64,000 nucleotides of DNA from Rheinheimera mangrovi (GCF_003990335.1 NZ_CP034683.1:62001-126000), one strand, 5' to 3'; positions 8,757 to 18,143 are shown, counted from the stretch's first letter. The notes: generated by a model from the sequence alone, not told the origin. Made by a program: numbers and translations.

Positions 8757-9929
8757 TTACTCTGCCAGTTTCGCCAGTAAGTTTGCTGGTGTTATCTGTT
8801 GGCGTTGCACAATTAGATACTGCCCCAGCTCCAGTAGTTGTCGCTGAACCTTAAGTTTAAAGCTTGCATCCGTCAGTTGCTGTAATTCCGGTGCCGGTGC
8901 CCAGCCTACAGTGCGACGGATCAGTTCACAGCCAGCATAACCTAAAGTATCCTGCCATAACTGCTGTAAAAACCGCTGCTGATAAAGCGAGTTCTGAAAA
9001 CTCTGGTCTTTGGTTTCTTTTTGCATCAGAGTGCTGAACACAGCAGAAAACTCCTGCCAGAATACATCGATTTGGTTTGATAAATAGGGTCGCCCAGATA
9101 CAGAGTCGGTTGGGTTTTGGGTCATTAAATTTAAAATAAGGCTGGCGATAAAAGTACCGGTATCAAAAGCTATAGGGCCATAGCAGCCAAATTCTGCGCC
9201 TATCACTTTATATTCTTCATGGCTTACCAAGACATTACCGCAGTGCAAATCGCCATGCAATAAAGCCTGAGGTTTTGCTAAAAAGTCTGCTTTCAGTTGT
9301 GCTACTTCCGCCTGAAGCTCTTCATTGAGCCATAAATTCCGGACTTCAGGCAGTTGCGAAAAGCTCAGGCTATTGCGTTCGTGGTTGCAGTAGGGATCGG
9401 TGAAGACTAAATCCTCAGTCACAAGGCAGAGTTCAGGATTGTTAAATTGCAGCTGCCTGGCTTTTTTAACCGGACCTGTTAAGACAAAATCGCTACTGTA
9501 AAAGCTGGTTTTTGCCAGATAACGGCCCAGATGAATGCCGATACCTTGTGGTTGTTGTTTTGTATGAAGCGCTGTCCGAAGCACGCTGCAATCTGATAAA
9601 TCCTCAAGCAGTAAAGCGGCAAGCTCCTGGTCATAAAACAACACCTCCACCAGATACTCAGGGCTGATTTTGGCGTGGTGCTTTAATACATCAGCTTCAA
9701 TTTGTGCTCTGTGTAAACTAACAGGCCAGTGCTGGGTTAAACCTGAATGTTCAGGCAAAGCTTGTTTGACGATAAGGCTAGTGCCTCTGTTATTTTTTAC
9801 TCTGAACACCTGATTCAGGCCGTTGGTGTCTAGCTGTTCTGCGGTTAACTGACTATGGTCACCAAACAAATCGCTATGCTTGTCGGCAAATAATGCGGCG
9901 TCTTTTGGGCTTAGGCGTTGATAAGGCAT
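8757..9929 (-). CDS. mtnK: 5-methylthioribose kinase homologue with altered metal motif
   Basis: MtnK phosphorylates methylthioribose with ATP in methionine salvage. The 390 residues match the family along their length: LIVKQALPE (ATP-site lysine), FYSSDF, NPELCLVTEDLVFTDPY, catalytic loop HGDLHCGNVL (Asp227), YAGCELIRRTVGWAP. The oddity is the metal-binding motif after the loop: family members have D-x-E (as in IDPEFAFYGP), but here it reads IGAEFGCYGP, with Gly244 in place of Asp (codon GGC at 9200-9198). One base change from GAC would explain it. The start is ATG 9929, after which similarity begins; an ORF extension to 9986 is possible. Other salvage genes lie at 57.7-60.3 kb, not here. 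Confidence 0.88.
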   Translation of the reverse strand: MPYQRLSPKDAALFADKHSDLFGDHSQLTAEQLDTNGLNQVFRVKNNRGTSLIVKQALPEHSGLTQHWPVSLHRAQIEADVLKHHAKISPEYLVEVLFYDQELAALLLEDLSDCSVLRTALHTKQQPQGIGIHLGRYLAKTSFYSSDFVLTGPVKKARQLQFNNPELCLVTEDLVFTDPYCNHERNSLSFSQLPEVRNLWLNEELQAEVAQLKADFLAKPQALLHGDLHCGNVLVSHEEYKVIGAEFGCYGPIAFDTGTFIASLILNLMTQNPTDSVSGRPYLSNQIDVFWQEFSAVFSTLMQKETKDQSFQNSLYQQRFLQQLWQDTLGYAGCELIRRTVGWAPAPELQQLTDASFKLKVQRQLLELGQYLIVQRQQITPANLLAKLAE

Positions 9930-10028
9930 TGAGTCACAGGTCCATAAAAATAAAAGGCCATCATCGCAAACCCTTTTAGGCTGCACAATGGCCTTTTAAT
10001 GCTGAGAATCAGTTGGCTGGAACAGATA

Positions 10029-10820
10029 CTAAGGTTGTACTGCCGTAAAGCGCAGCAAAGCTGCTGTGCGGGCTTTATAAAAGGCTAGACCTGAGTCATT
10101 CAGGCTGTAGTTATCAATGCCTTGAATAGTCGTCAGAAACTGCTGCTCTATCGAGCCATTCAGGCAAGCCTTTTGTGTAGTGGCCATAGGTTTAAAGGTC
10201 AGGCGCAGGCCTTCTGCTTTGTACTCACCGGTAAACTGGTTACAGCCAGCAAAGCCACTGACTCTGGCGTCCTCACCAAACTGCAGATAAGGAGTCAGAT
10301 CAGGTTCTGTGGTTGGAACCTCTTGCCCCATTAATTCAGTCAGTTTCCAGCGCACCCCCGTCAGTTTATGCTCTGCGACAAGGCTTTGTTTAGTCAGCTT
10401 GTAGTTGTCCGCTAAATCACCTGTGATCAACTCACCTTGCATATCCAGTTGGATCAACTGATTCTCTATTACTTTGTACAAGGCAGGCCCTTCTTTCTGA
10501 TCTAGCAGGCGAATCACAGAACCTTTTACATCCCACTCGAAGCTGCCTTGTTGTTTAAAAGGTGTGGCCTCTTTACCAAGATAAGTTGTGCTGAGCTGAT
10601 AGCTATTGTCCATATTCAGCGTTAACGAGGTCTCTATACCTTCACAGTCGGCACAAGGCACAACCCCTTTATAAACACCGGCCCAGTCTAAGGAATTGGC
10701 GCTGTTGTGATGGTCGTAGGCGGTTTGGGCCTGAGCTGCGGCAGATGGTTCGGTTGGCGCAGGCCCACAGGCGGCTAAAACCAACCAGGCTGTCAGGCTT
10801 AATATCAGTGGTTTAAACAT
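10029..10820 (-). CDS. NlpE-like / META-domain lipoprotein
   Basis: Envelope lipoprotein with a lipobox (LAAC) at about residue 17. The N-terminal half resembles the NlpE copper-homeostasis/surface-sensing domain: WAGVYKGVVPCADCEGIETSLTLN carries the CxxC pair. The C-terminal half is a META (HslJ-like) domain, from about ALTGVRWKLTELMGQ to FAGCNQFTGEYKAEG. NlpE in E. coli activates the Cpx response; the fused META domain suggests a stress or inhibitor-resistance lipoprotein, but its role is inferred. The start is ATG 10820 because GGAG lies 7 bases upstream; the longer frame begins inside the leader. Confidence 0.85.
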   Translation of the reverse strand: MFKPLILSLTAWLVLAACGPAPTEPSAAAQAQTAYDHHNSANSLDWAGVYKGVVPCADCEGIETSLTLNMDNSYQLSTTYLGKEATPFKQQGSFEWDVKGSVIRLLDQKEGPALYKVIENQLIQLDMQGELITGDLADNYKLTKQSLVAEHKLTGVRWKLTELMGQEVPTTEPDLTPYLQFGEDARVSGFAGCNQFTGEYKAEGLRLTFKPMATTQKACLNGSIEQQFLTTIQGIDNYSLNDSGLAFYKARTAALLRFTAVQP

Positions 10821-10943
10821 ACTTAATCTCCATCTTTCGGTCATTCAGGGCATTTTTACTTCGTTGCAGTGTAAAGACTGCGGGCTTTACCAAAACTGAA
10901 TTAACAGGAAAAACATGGCACCAACCTGTATTCACAACCGCTG

Positions 10944-10968
10944 GTCACAGTGAGCTGGAGCCTGTGAC
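10944..10968. promoter_or_regulatory. Inverted repeat in the divergent promoter region
   Basis: GTCACAG and CTGTGAC arms separated by 11 bases lie between the divergently transcribed lipoprotein and RND-pump genes. It could be a regulator operator or a short hairpin; there is no T run. No regulator gene is adjacent. Confidence 0.35.
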
Positions 10969-11026
10969 AGCACTGGGTACACTGATCAGCATTAGCTATC
11001 TTGTCCCTGAAGAGTAGAGCAGAACC

Positions 11027-14000
11027 ATGAACTTAACCCGAAGCAGTATAAAAAATCCGGCCGCTGTGGTGGTGGTCAGCCTGATTATGGTGTTATTTGG
11101 TTTGCTCGCTGTGGCTAAGTTGCCTGTTCAGCTTTTACCTTCGATCGAGCAACCACAAATTTTTATTCAAAATGGCTGGCGGGCCGCAGCGCCTGAAGAA
11201 ATGGAATCCACCATTATTGAACCGCAAGAAGCAGCGCTGCGCACTGTGCCGGGCGTGACAGAAAGCAGCAGCTTTATTGGGGCTGGTTTTGGTTTTATCA
11301 CTCTGACTTTTGATGTAGGTCAGGATATGCAACAAGCCATGCTGAATGTGATCAATGCGTTAAATCAGGCCCCTCCACGTCCGCGTGAAGCGGCTGAACC
11401 TGTGGTTTCACTGAACAGTGGTGCTGGTCCTGTCGCCAGTTTATTAATCCGTAAGCTGGATGAAAATGCCGACGCTGATTTTACGGCTCTGCAACCCGTG
11501 ATTGATGATGTGGTGTACCCCAGATTAAAAGCCATAGCTGGTATGTCCCAGGTTGATTTATCCAGTCGTCGCGCTAAAGAACTGCATATCGTATTTGACC
11601 CTTATCGTTTAGCCGCCCTGGGCTTGTCCGTAGATCAATTAAGTTCACGTATTGGCCGAGCCAGCAATGTATCAGGTGGTTTTGCTGAGGTGGGGCGGCG
11701 GGAATACACAGTGCGTTTTGTCGGGCAGTACAACCCGGTACAATACGAGCAAATGGTAGTGGCTTATCAAAACGACAGGCCTGTTTATTTGCGTGAGGTG
11801 GCCGAAGTAAAAATTGATTATGCCGAGCAGGCTGGTTTTACCAAACGTAATGGCTATCCGGCTTTTTACATCACTTTACAGCGTGCCGCCGGCTCCAATA
11901 CTGTTGAAATTCTTGATGCGCTGAACAAAGAAATCGCCGACTTAAATCAAAATGAGCTGCAGAATAAAGGCATTGAAATAGTGCTGAGTTTTGATGCCTC
12001 TGTGCATATCAAAAGAGCCATTGAGCTTGTGAATGGCAATCTGGTTTTGGGCATAGCTCTAGCCCTCGGTATTTTGTATCTGTTTTTACGCGGCTGGCAG
12101 GCCACTCTGTTGATCGGTTTAACCATCCCGGTTTCGTTAATGATGTCCATAATGGTGCTGGATTTATTTGGCCGCTCACTGAATGTTGTGTCTTTGGCAG
12201 GACTGGCTTTTGCGGTAGGTATGGTGTTGGACGCTGCCATCATAGTGCAGGAAAACATAGTGCGCTTATTGCAACAGGGTCTGGCGCCTGAGGTTGCGGT
12301 GAAAAAGGGTGCAGCTCAGGTCAGTAGCGCACTTTGGGCATCTACAGCAACCACAGTGGCTATCTTTGTTCCTGTATTGTTTATGCAGGGAGTTGAAGGG
12401 CAGCTGTTTTATGATTTGGCGCTGACTTTGGCTGTAGCGGTGACATCGTCTTTACTGGTGGCCTTAACCGTCTTGCCTGTTGCATCTTTGTACTGGTTAA
12501 AGCCCCAATCCGGGCAAGAATCGGTGTTGTTGTTTTGGCAAAAGCTAGCTAGCAATCTGAGCCGCTTTACTCAGAGCCGAAAAAGGGCCTGGGCCTGGAC
12601 AGCTTTGTTTGTGCCGGGAGCGATATTCCTGATTACTTTATTGTTACCTAAAGCCGACTTTTTGCCTCAGGCTTCCATTGATACAGTTTTTTCCGGTTTT
12701 TCTCTGCCGCCAGGTGCCAATATGCAGGTACTGGAGCAAGAGATAGGCGATCTGCTGGTGGCCCGGCTGCGGCCTTATTATCAGGAGAAAAAATATCCGG
12801 CTATTAAGGGTTATAACCTGTCGATCAACAGGGGCTTTAACGTACTTTTTGTCTATGCCGAAGACCCGGATAGCATAGCGGATATGATTAAATTATTGCG
12901 GGAAGAAATTCTGGTGGGATTGCCTGATACCAATGCCTTTAGCGTACAAGGTTCGTTATTTAACTTTGGTTTTGGCAGTGGTCGCGAGTTAAATTTAGAT
13001 TTTCAGGGCCCGGATGTGCCGCAGCTTATGCAGCAGGCGGCTGACGCCATGCCAAAAATTGAGCAATTACTGCCCGGAGCCACAGTGCGACCAGTGCCTG
13101 ATTTGGCCTTGGCTCAGCCTGAATTACGTTTAACACCAGACGAAACCCGCATAGCGCAAAGTGGCGTGGACCGTTTTACCGTGGCCACTATGGTGCGAGC
13201 TGTCACAGACGGTATTTATATTGGTGAGTACTTTGATGGTAACGAGCGGATGGACATTATCCTCAAAGGGCAAGGCTGGCAAACTCCAGAGCAATTAACT
13301 GCGACACCTTTGTATACACCAGGCTCTGGTGGTCAAACCTTAGGTCAGTTGAGTGAGCTGAATTACACCACTGGACCCACATCTTTGCAGCGGGTCAACG
13401 GTCTGCGAACTATCAGTTTACAAATCACACCTCCTGCCACCATGGCGTTGGATGAAGCTATGCAAATTTTGCAACGTAAGCTGATGACCCCTTTACGTGA
13501 TGAAATGCCACAACAAATTTCAGTGCAGTTTCGTGGCAATGCGGACCGGTTATCTCATGCCATGACAGAGATGGGGAAAAACTTTGCTGTGGCTGTGTTT
13601 ATTCTGTTTTTACTGATGGCCGCTTTATTCCGTTCTGCTAAGGACAGTTTATTGGTGGTGCTGACTATACCTATGGCCATTCTGGGTGGCGTGGTAGCGC
13701 TCAGGATCCTGAATTTGGTGACTTTCCAGTCGCTGGATTTACTGACCATGATAGGTTTTGTCATTTTGCTGGGGCTGGTGGTGAATAACGCGATTTTATT
13801 AGTGGATCAGTGTCGGCAAGGTCAGCGCGAGGGGCAGTCCCTTGATCAAGCTTTGTATCAGGCTATTTTAACCCGCGCCAGACCTATTTTTATGAGCACC
13901 TTAACCAGCATATTTGGCATGTTACCACTGGTGCTTGTACCTGGTGTGGGTTCGGAAATATACAGGGGTTTAGCTGCTGTGATTGTCGGCGGTATGACCT

Positions 14001-14113
14001 TTAGCATGCTGTTTAGTCTGGTATTAATTCCGGCTTTATTGCGTTTGACATCCACAGCCCGCCAAAACGACCGGGCTCCTCTTTCTTTGGAGATCTCTGA
14101 TGCAACTTCATAA
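11027..14113 (+). CDS. RND efflux pump, inner-membrane permease subunit
   Basis: 1028 residues of the HAE-type RND superfamily: a proton-driven trimeric pump exporting hydrophobic or amphiphilic compounds through an adaptor and outer-membrane channel. Twelve membrane spans in the usual 1+5 / 1+5 pattern, with two large periplasmic loops; the first loop starts at VQLLPSIEQPQIF. Span 4 has GMVLDAAIIVQENI, keeping one relay aspartate, and span 10 has GLVVNNAILLVDQ in place of the AcrB lysine segment, a pattern also common in HAE relatives. It overlaps its adaptor gene by 14 bases. The permease precedes the adaptor, the reverse of acrAB order. No outer-membrane factor is encoded nearby. Confidence 0.95.
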   Translation: MNLTRSSIKNPAAVVVVSLIMVLFGLLAVAKLPVQLLPSIEQPQIFIQNGWRAAAPEEMESTIIEPQEAALRTVPGVTESSSFIGAGFGFITLTFDVGQDMQQAMLNVINALNQAPPRPREAAEPVVSLNSGAGPVASLLIRKLDENADADFTALQPVIDDVVYPRLKAIAGMSQVDLSSRRAKELHIVFDPYRLAALGLSVDQLSSRIGRASNVSGGFAEVGRREYTVRFVGQYNPVQYEQMVVAYQNDRPVYLREVAEVKIDYAEQAGFTKRNGYPAFYITLQRAAGSNTVEILDALNKEIADLNQNELQNKGIEIVLSFDASVHIKRAIELVNGNLVLGIALALGILYLFLRGWQATLLIGLTIPVSLMMSIMVLDLFGRSLNVVSLAGLAFAVGMVLDAAIIVQENIVRLLQQGLAPEVAVKKGAAQVSSALWASTATTVAIFVPVLFMQGVEGQLFYDLALTLAVAVTSSLLVALTVLPVASLYWLKPQSGQESVLLFWQKLASNLSRFTQSRKRAWAWTALFVPGAIFLITLLLPKADFLPQASIDTVFSGFSLPPGANMQVLEQEIGDLLVARLRPYYQEKKYPAIKGYNLSINRGFNVLFVYAEDPDSIADMIKLLREEILVGLPDTNAFSVQGSLFNFGFGSGRELNLDFQGPDVPQLMQQAADAMPKIEQLLPGATVRPVPDLALAQPELRLTPDETRIAQSGVDRFTVATMVRAVTDGIYIGEYFDGNERMDIILKGQGWQTPEQLTATPLYTPGSGGQTLGQLSELNYTTGPTSLQRVNGLRTISLQITPPATMALDEAMQILQRKLMTPLRDEMPQQISVQFRGNADRLSHAMTEMGKNFAVAVFILFLLMAALFRSAKDSLLVVLTIPMAILGGVVALRILNLVTFQSLDLLTMIGFVILLGLVVNNAILLVDQCRQGQREGQSLDQALYQAILTRARPIFMSTLTSIFGMLPLVLVPGVGSEIYRGLAAVIVGGMTFSMLFSLVLIPALLRLTSTARQNDRAPLSLEISDATS

Positions 14114-15167
14114 ATGGGTTCTGACGACGGCTTTATTTTGTTCATCTTCCCTTATCGCGCAAACGCCGCCTGATAAGGTGGTCAGTGTGGCCCAAGTGCA
14201 GCAGCAGGTGATGTTGCCACACACTATGGTTACAGCTCAGGTACAAAGCCGGTATCAGGCTGATGTGACAGCCGGAGTTGAAGGCCGGTTATTGTGGCTG
14301 GCTGAGCCCGGTACTCAAATTAAACAGGATGAAGTGATAGCGCGTTTAGATACCACGCCTTTGCAGTTGCGGGTGAACGAAATGCATGCCCGTATCAGCA
14401 AAGCTGATATTCAGTGGCGACGTTTGCAAAAAGATACTGCGCGTTTGCTTGAACTCAGCAAAAACAATAGCGTGGCTTTAACTCAACTGGATCAAATCAG
14501 TGCTGATCGCGACGGCGCAGAAGCTGAACTGAAATTATTGCGCGCCCAGCTGGCGCAACTGCAGGATCAAATTGATCGCAGCTCAGTCAAAGCGCCTTTT
14601 GCCGGCGTGGTTGCGCAACGTTTCCATCAGTATGGTGAAGATATCAGTAGAACGGACGCTTTAGTGCGGCTGGTCAATTTGAGCGATCTAGAAGTTGTGG
14701 TGTTTGCGCCGCTGAAATATGCCGCCTTTTTGCAGCAAAACCAATTGCTGCAGGTATTTCATAGTGGCGGCGAAAGTCAGCTGCCTGTGCGCAATCTGAT
14801 CCCAGTCTCTGATATGCGTTCACAAACTTTTGAAGCTCGTATCAAAGTGCCGGAGCAGTTACTGGCTAACTTCCAGGTTGGTCAGTTAGTCTCCGTCGCT
14901 GTACCAACAGCTATTGCTCGTCAGCAGCTGCTAGTGCCACGGGATGCTGTGGTAGTAAAAAGTGAAGGCCAGTTTGTGTTTGTGGTCGATAGCGAACAAA
15001 AAGCTCAGCAAAAGGCAGTGGTCTTAGGCCAGGGCATGGGGAAGTTAATTGCTGTAGATGCAGAATTGTCAGCGGGTGAACAAATCGTGATCCGTGGCGG
15101 CGACACCTTAACTCAGGGCGATAAAGTAAAGGTGCTGACCGACAAAGAGTTCCCGATTAAAACTTAA
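14100..15167 (+). CDS. RND efflux periplasmic adaptor (membrane fusion) subunit
   Basis: 355-residue adaptor with an N-terminal signal peptide (ALFCSSSLIAQ), a lipoyl half (YQADVTAGVEGRLLWL), a helical hairpin (about residues 95-150), a second lipoyl half (IDRSSVKAPFAGVVAQRF) and barrel plus membrane-proximal domains (LVPRDAVVVKSEGQFVFVV). It bridges the RND permease and an outer-membrane channel. It is translationally coupled to the permease by overlap, and its stop overlaps the convergent creA by 4 bases. It lacks a lipobox, so it is probably not a lipoprotein. Substrate of the pump is unknown. Confidence 0.92.
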   Translation: MQLHKWVLTTALFCSSSLIAQTPPDKVVSVAQVQQQVMLPHTMVTAQVQSRYQADVTAGVEGRLLWLAEPGTQIKQDEVIARLDTTPLQLRVNEMHARISKADIQWRRLQKDTARLLELSKNNSVALTQLDQISADRDGAEAELKLLRAQLAQLQDQIDRSSVKAPFAGVVAQRFHQYGEDISRTDALVRLVNLSDLEVVVFAPLKYAAFLQQNQLLQVFHSGGESQLPVRNLIPVSDMRSQTFEARIKVPEQLLANFQVGQLVSVAVPTAIARQQLLVPRDAVVVKSEGQFVFVVDSEQKAQQKAVVLGQGMGKLIAVDAELSAGEQIVIRGGDTLTQGDKVKVLTDKEFPIKT

Positions 15168-15634
15168 GGCGTTTTGGCTGGCACCTTATCTTGCCATGCA
15201 GCAGTGCCCCAAAGTGGCACGCTGGTCAGCGAATGTTTGTAGCTGCCGGTGCTTTCTTTGGTGGAGTAAGACAAATACAACAAAGTCTGACTGCTACTGT
15301 CCAAAATACGTCGAATTTTTAAGTTCTTAAATAAAATGCTTTTGGAAGTGCTGAAAATCACTTCGCCGTTTTTAGAACGATCGATGTCTTTTAGCATAGC
15401 TGTGGTGATTTCACCGGTTTGACGACAGGCAATGGACATATCGGACGGGTCGGCAAAATCCAGATTGGCCTCTACATGGCTGATATGACAAGTCACACCT
15501 GGAATTTTGGGGTCGTTAAAGGTCTGAATTTTAATGTCTTTAGTGGTGAATAAACCTAAACTGACATCTGCTACTTCTTTGTCAGAACAAGCCGCAAGAC
15601 CAAGAGCGGTAAAAACCAAAAGCCATTTTTTCAT
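15164..15634 (-). CDS. creA: CreA family protein
   Basis: 156-residue secreted or lipid-anchored protein (leader with LAAC). It matches CreA across its length: VTCHISHVEANLD, SIACRQTGEITTAM, GEVIFSTSKSILFKNLKIRRI and LLYLSYSTKESTGSYKHSLTSVPL. The biochemical role of CreA is not established; in E. coli it lies upstream of creBCD, but here no two-component genes are adjacent. The lipobox cysteine is a variation from E. coli CreA, which has a plain signal peptide. Confidence 0.88.
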   Translation of the reverse strand: MKKWLLVFTALGLAACSDKEVADVSLGLFTTKDIKIQTFNDPKIPGVTCHISHVEANLDFADPSDMSIACRQTGEITTAMLKDIDRSKNGEVIFSTSKSILFKNLKIRRILDSSSQTLLYLSYSTKESTGSYKHSLTSVPLWGTAAWQDKVPAKTP

Positions 15635-15667
15635 AATTCAGTCATCCTTTTAATTGTTCTGAATCTA

Positions 15668-15847
15668 ATACCCAAAGTAATTGATGTTGCAGCGCGACGA
15701 CAAGTGAGCGAGACCCCAGCAGCATAGTAGTCCTATGTGTAATTGGATTGAAGCGAGAACTCGCAGCTCATATCAATCATCACATACCACAAACTACTGG
15801 TGCGAGTAGCGTAGTCAACAAAGCTGCAGCTTCAAGTACGCAGGGTA
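15668..15847 (+). repeat. Dispersed palindromic repeat, copy A (with internal insertion)
   Basis: Starts ATACCC and ends GGGTA, with internal GACCCCAG...CTATGTG and GTAGTCAACAAAGCTGCAGCTTCAA shared with copies B-F at 52.8 and 54.4-55.4 kb. It carries about 55 extra bases in the middle compared with the ~125-bp form. It fills the gap between creA and the slyD-like gene. Confidence 0.75.
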
Positions 15848-15874
15848 AAAAAACGGAGTCTTGCGACTCCGTTG
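15846..15874 (-). terminator. Rho-independent terminator of the slyD-like gene
   Basis: On the minus strand: ACGGAGTC, loop GCAA, GACTCCGT, then TTTTTT. It is a perfect 8-bp stem located just after the slyD-like stop codon and abuts repeat copy A. Confidence 0.9.
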
Positions 15875-15881
15875 ATTTTGT

Positions 15882-16367
15882 TTAGTGTCCGGCGTGGCCG
15901 TCTAAACCATGCACATGGCCATGAGCCAATTCTTCGTCTGTGGCATCGCGGACTAAAATCACTTCCACATCAAAAGTCAGGTCAATGCCTGACAGTGGGT
16001 GATTACCGTCTACAACCACTTCGTCTTCTGTCACGTCTAATACAATAACTGACTGCTCACGGCCGTCCGGGCCTGCAGCGCGAAAACGCATGCCAACCTG
16101 CACATCCATGCCTTCGAATAAATTACGTGGTACCGCCTGAGTTAACTCATCGTGGCGATCACCATAGGCTTCTGCTGCTGGTACTTCAGCTTTGAATTTG
16201 TCGCCCACAGTTTTACCCAGTAAAGCCTGCTCTAAACCGTGAATTAAAGCGCCAGTACCAAAAATAAATACCAGCGGTTCTCCGCCAGCTGAACTATCTA
16301 ATTCGTTGCCTGCTTTGTCAGCCACAGTGTAATGAATGGCGACTACTTTTTCTGCTTGTATGCTCAT
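15882..16367 (-). CDS. slyD: FKBP-type peptidyl-prolyl isomerase, SlyD-like
   Basis: 161-residue cytosolic prolyl isomerase and chaperone. FKBP half-domains (YTVADKAGNELDSS, LVFIFGTGALIHGLEQAL) flank the inserted chaperone flap (AEAYGDRHDELTQAVPRNLF), followed by VVVDGNHPLSGIDLTFDVEV, typical of SlyD. The tail HGHVHGLDGHAGH is a short metal-binding His-rich end, shorter than in E. coli SlyD. GAGG lies upstream of the ATG. It could equally be named as the FkpB/SlyD group; the flap favours SlyD. Confidence 0.9.
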   Translation of the reverse strand: MSIQAEKVVAIHYTVADKAGNELDSSAGGEPLVFIFGTGALIHGLEQALLGKTVGDKFKAEVPAAEAYGDRHDELTQAVPRNLFEGMDVQVGMRFRAAGPDGREQSVIVLDVTEDEVVVDGNHPLSGIDLTFDVEVILVRDATDEELAHGHVHGLDGHAGH

Positions 16368-16378
16368 GCAAACCTCAG

Positions 16379-17353
16379 TTACGCGAGTGAATAGGGCAAA
16401 GGTGATATAACTACAACCGATGCATCCGGAGTTGCTAATCGCAGTGGATCAGCTGGGTTAATATCGTTCGGTAACACCGCCAACACCCAAAGTTGCCCCT
16501 GAATATTCACCGCATTAATGACCTGGCCAACCCGACGCCAGTTTTCCGACCATTGTACTTCAATATCTGTACCGCTGGCCGGAGTTTCCTCAGTCTGACT
16601 TTTGAGGATGTAAGCTGCTCTTTTATTTTTACCCAGATATTTCATTCGGGCCACAGTTTCCTGGCCTATATAACAACCTTTGGTAAAACTAATGGCGTCG
16701 ATACTTTGTAAATTCAGCATCTGTGGCACATATTCGCCGATCACTGCCTGCTCTAAATAGGAAAAACCCTGCTGGATATGCTGGGCTAACCATAAGGTTG
16801 GAGCTGCTAAGTAGGCGGATTGTTCCGTCAATAATTGCCTGGCATGAGCAAAATCCAGCACTAACAGGTAATGCTCATCAGCTAAACGCAGCAATTTACC
16901 GCCAGCAACTGAGCTTAACTGGCCGGCAGCGGCCGGCTGGGTATACCCCAATTTCTCTAATAAAGCGGCACTACCGACACCACTGATCCCCAAAATCGCC
17001 AGACTGTCATGGCCTGCCTCAAAGCTGACTTTAGAAAACACGCCAAATTTTTTCAGTTGAGTGGCTGAGGCCTGCAGTTCGTCACGAAAGCCTATGTACC
17101 ACAAGGCGTCGCCGTCGGCACATAAATGAAACTGGGCCCACATTTTACCTTTGGCATCACAATGAGCGCCGCGCAAGAAGTTTTCGGCTGTCAAAGTGTT
17201 TAAATCCGCAGTCACCTGACCTTGCAGGTATTTTCGGTTATCCGGCCCTGCAATAATGAGGCTCTCAAAGCCCGGCAGCGGACTGATAAAGGCGCCTTGC
17301 ACCGAAGTCGATAAAGAAGCGAGTTGATCTGCACTGATCCAGGATGCTTGCAT
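16379..17353 (-). CDS. ygfZ: Folate-binding protein YgfZ
   Basis: 324 residues, GcvT-like fold, with the family signature KGCYIGQETVARMKYLGKN around residue 225. YgfZ uses tetrahydrofolate to support iron-sulfur enzymes such as the tRNA methylthiotransferase MiaB. It lies divergently from sdhE, as in many gammaproteobacteria where ygfZ neighbours sdhE-ygfX. The region just upstream of the slyD-like gene ends 11 bases away, so the two may be co-transcribed. Confidence 0.93.
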   Translation of the reverse strand: MQASWISADQLASLSTSVQGAFISPLPGFESLIIAGPDNRKYLQGQVTADLNTLTAENFLRGAHCDAKGKMWAQFHLCADGDALWYIGFRDELQASATQLKKFGVFSKVSFEAGHDSLAILGISGVGSAALLEKLGYTQPAAAGQLSSVAGGKLLRLADEHYLLVLDFAHARQLLTEQSAYLAAPTLWLAQHIQQGFSYLEQAVIGEYVPQMLNLQSIDAISFTKGCYIGQETVARMKYLGKNKRAAYILKSQTEETPASGTDIEVQWSENWRRVGQVINAVNIQGQLWVLAVLPNDINPADPLRLATPDASVVVISPLPYSLA

Positions 17354-17467
17354 AAGGGTAAGTCTCTTAGAATACTAAGTCGATCATTGGGGGATTTAGC
17401 CAAAAGCTCAACCCCTGTATGGTTTTTTTGTTAGAATCCGGCTATTACCAACAAAAGGAAAGCTGTA

Positions 17468-17719
17468 ATGAAAGAATTAATGGGTAAACCCCGCCTGCGT
17501 TGGGCCTGTCGTCGTGGCATGCTGGAACTGGATGTTTTGTTGGCTCCTTTTGTTGAAGAAGGTTATGACGCGTTAACAGATGCACAAAAATACACTTTTG
17601 AAGCCTTATTAGCCTGTGACGATCCGGATTTGTTCGCCTGGTTTATGGGCCATGGCAAATCCACCGATCCAGAGCTGCAGGCTATGGTGAATATCATTGT
17701 TAACAGAGTACGGGTATAA
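17468..17719 (+). CDS. sdhE: Succinate dehydrogenase flavinylation factor SdhE
   Basis: 83-residue protein that promotes covalent FAD attachment to SdhA and FrdA. The hallmark RRGMLELDVLL motif lies near residues 15-26, with YEALT/FEALLACDDPDLFAWF after it. AAAGGAAAG precedes the ATG. It overlaps the downstream ygfX by 23 bases, as in the classical sdhE-ygfX pair. Confidence 0.95.
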   Translation: MKELMGKPRLRWACRRGMLELDVLLAPFVEEGYDALTDAQKYTFEALLACDDPDLFAWFMGHGKSTDPELQAMVNIIVNRVRV

Positions 17720-18143
17720 CCTTAGTTTTGTGCCATCCCGTATGCGCCGGATTGTCTATCTGGCGCAAAGCTTATTCATACTGCTTATTTTCCTGCTGCA
17801 ACCTTTTTACGCGCTATGGTGGCTGGTGCTTTGGCCCTGGTTATTTTTTTGTTTTTATCAACTGTTACGGCAATGGCAGGAACCCGTCAAAGCGCGACTG
17901 CTGTTTTTAAGTGAAAAGGGCGAACTGAAGTGGTGGCAGGATGAACTGCCCGCCGGGCAGTTGTCGGCAGAGTCTTTAGTGTCGCAGCTAGGGATTTGGT
18001 TACGCTGGCAGGACACAGAACAGCAGCCACAGCAATTATGGTTATACAGAGATAACTTATCGGAAGAACACTTTCGCAGTCTGGCTCGGGTATGCCAGAC
18101 TGTGAAATGGCAACATCACGCCGATTCAGCGAACCGGCGTTAA
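17697..18143 (+). CDS. ygfX: YgfX-like membrane protein
   Basis: About 148 residues with two membrane spans near the N-terminus (about 20-55) and a soluble tail with [24 protein letters not shown]. It resembles YgfX, the inner-membrane partner of SdhE, once proposed as a toxin (CptA). The start is uncertain: TTG at 17697 gives [14 protein letters not shown], which aligns with the YgfX N-terminus; GTG and ATG codons a little downstream are alternatives. Its end overlaps the convergent nadB. Confidence 0.8.
   Translation: MLTEYGYNLSFVPSRMRRIVYLAQSLFILLIFLLQPFYALWWLVLWPWLFFCFYQLLRQWQEPVKARLLFLSEKGELKWWQDELPAGQLSAESLVSQLGIWLRWQDTEQQPQQLWLYRDNLSEEHFRSLARVCQTVKWQHHADSANRR

Noticed and set aside
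10029..10820. Copper resistance operon around the NlpE-like lipoprotein
   Set aside because: No copper ATPase, oxidase or sensor genes are nearby; only the NlpE-like domain suggests copper.
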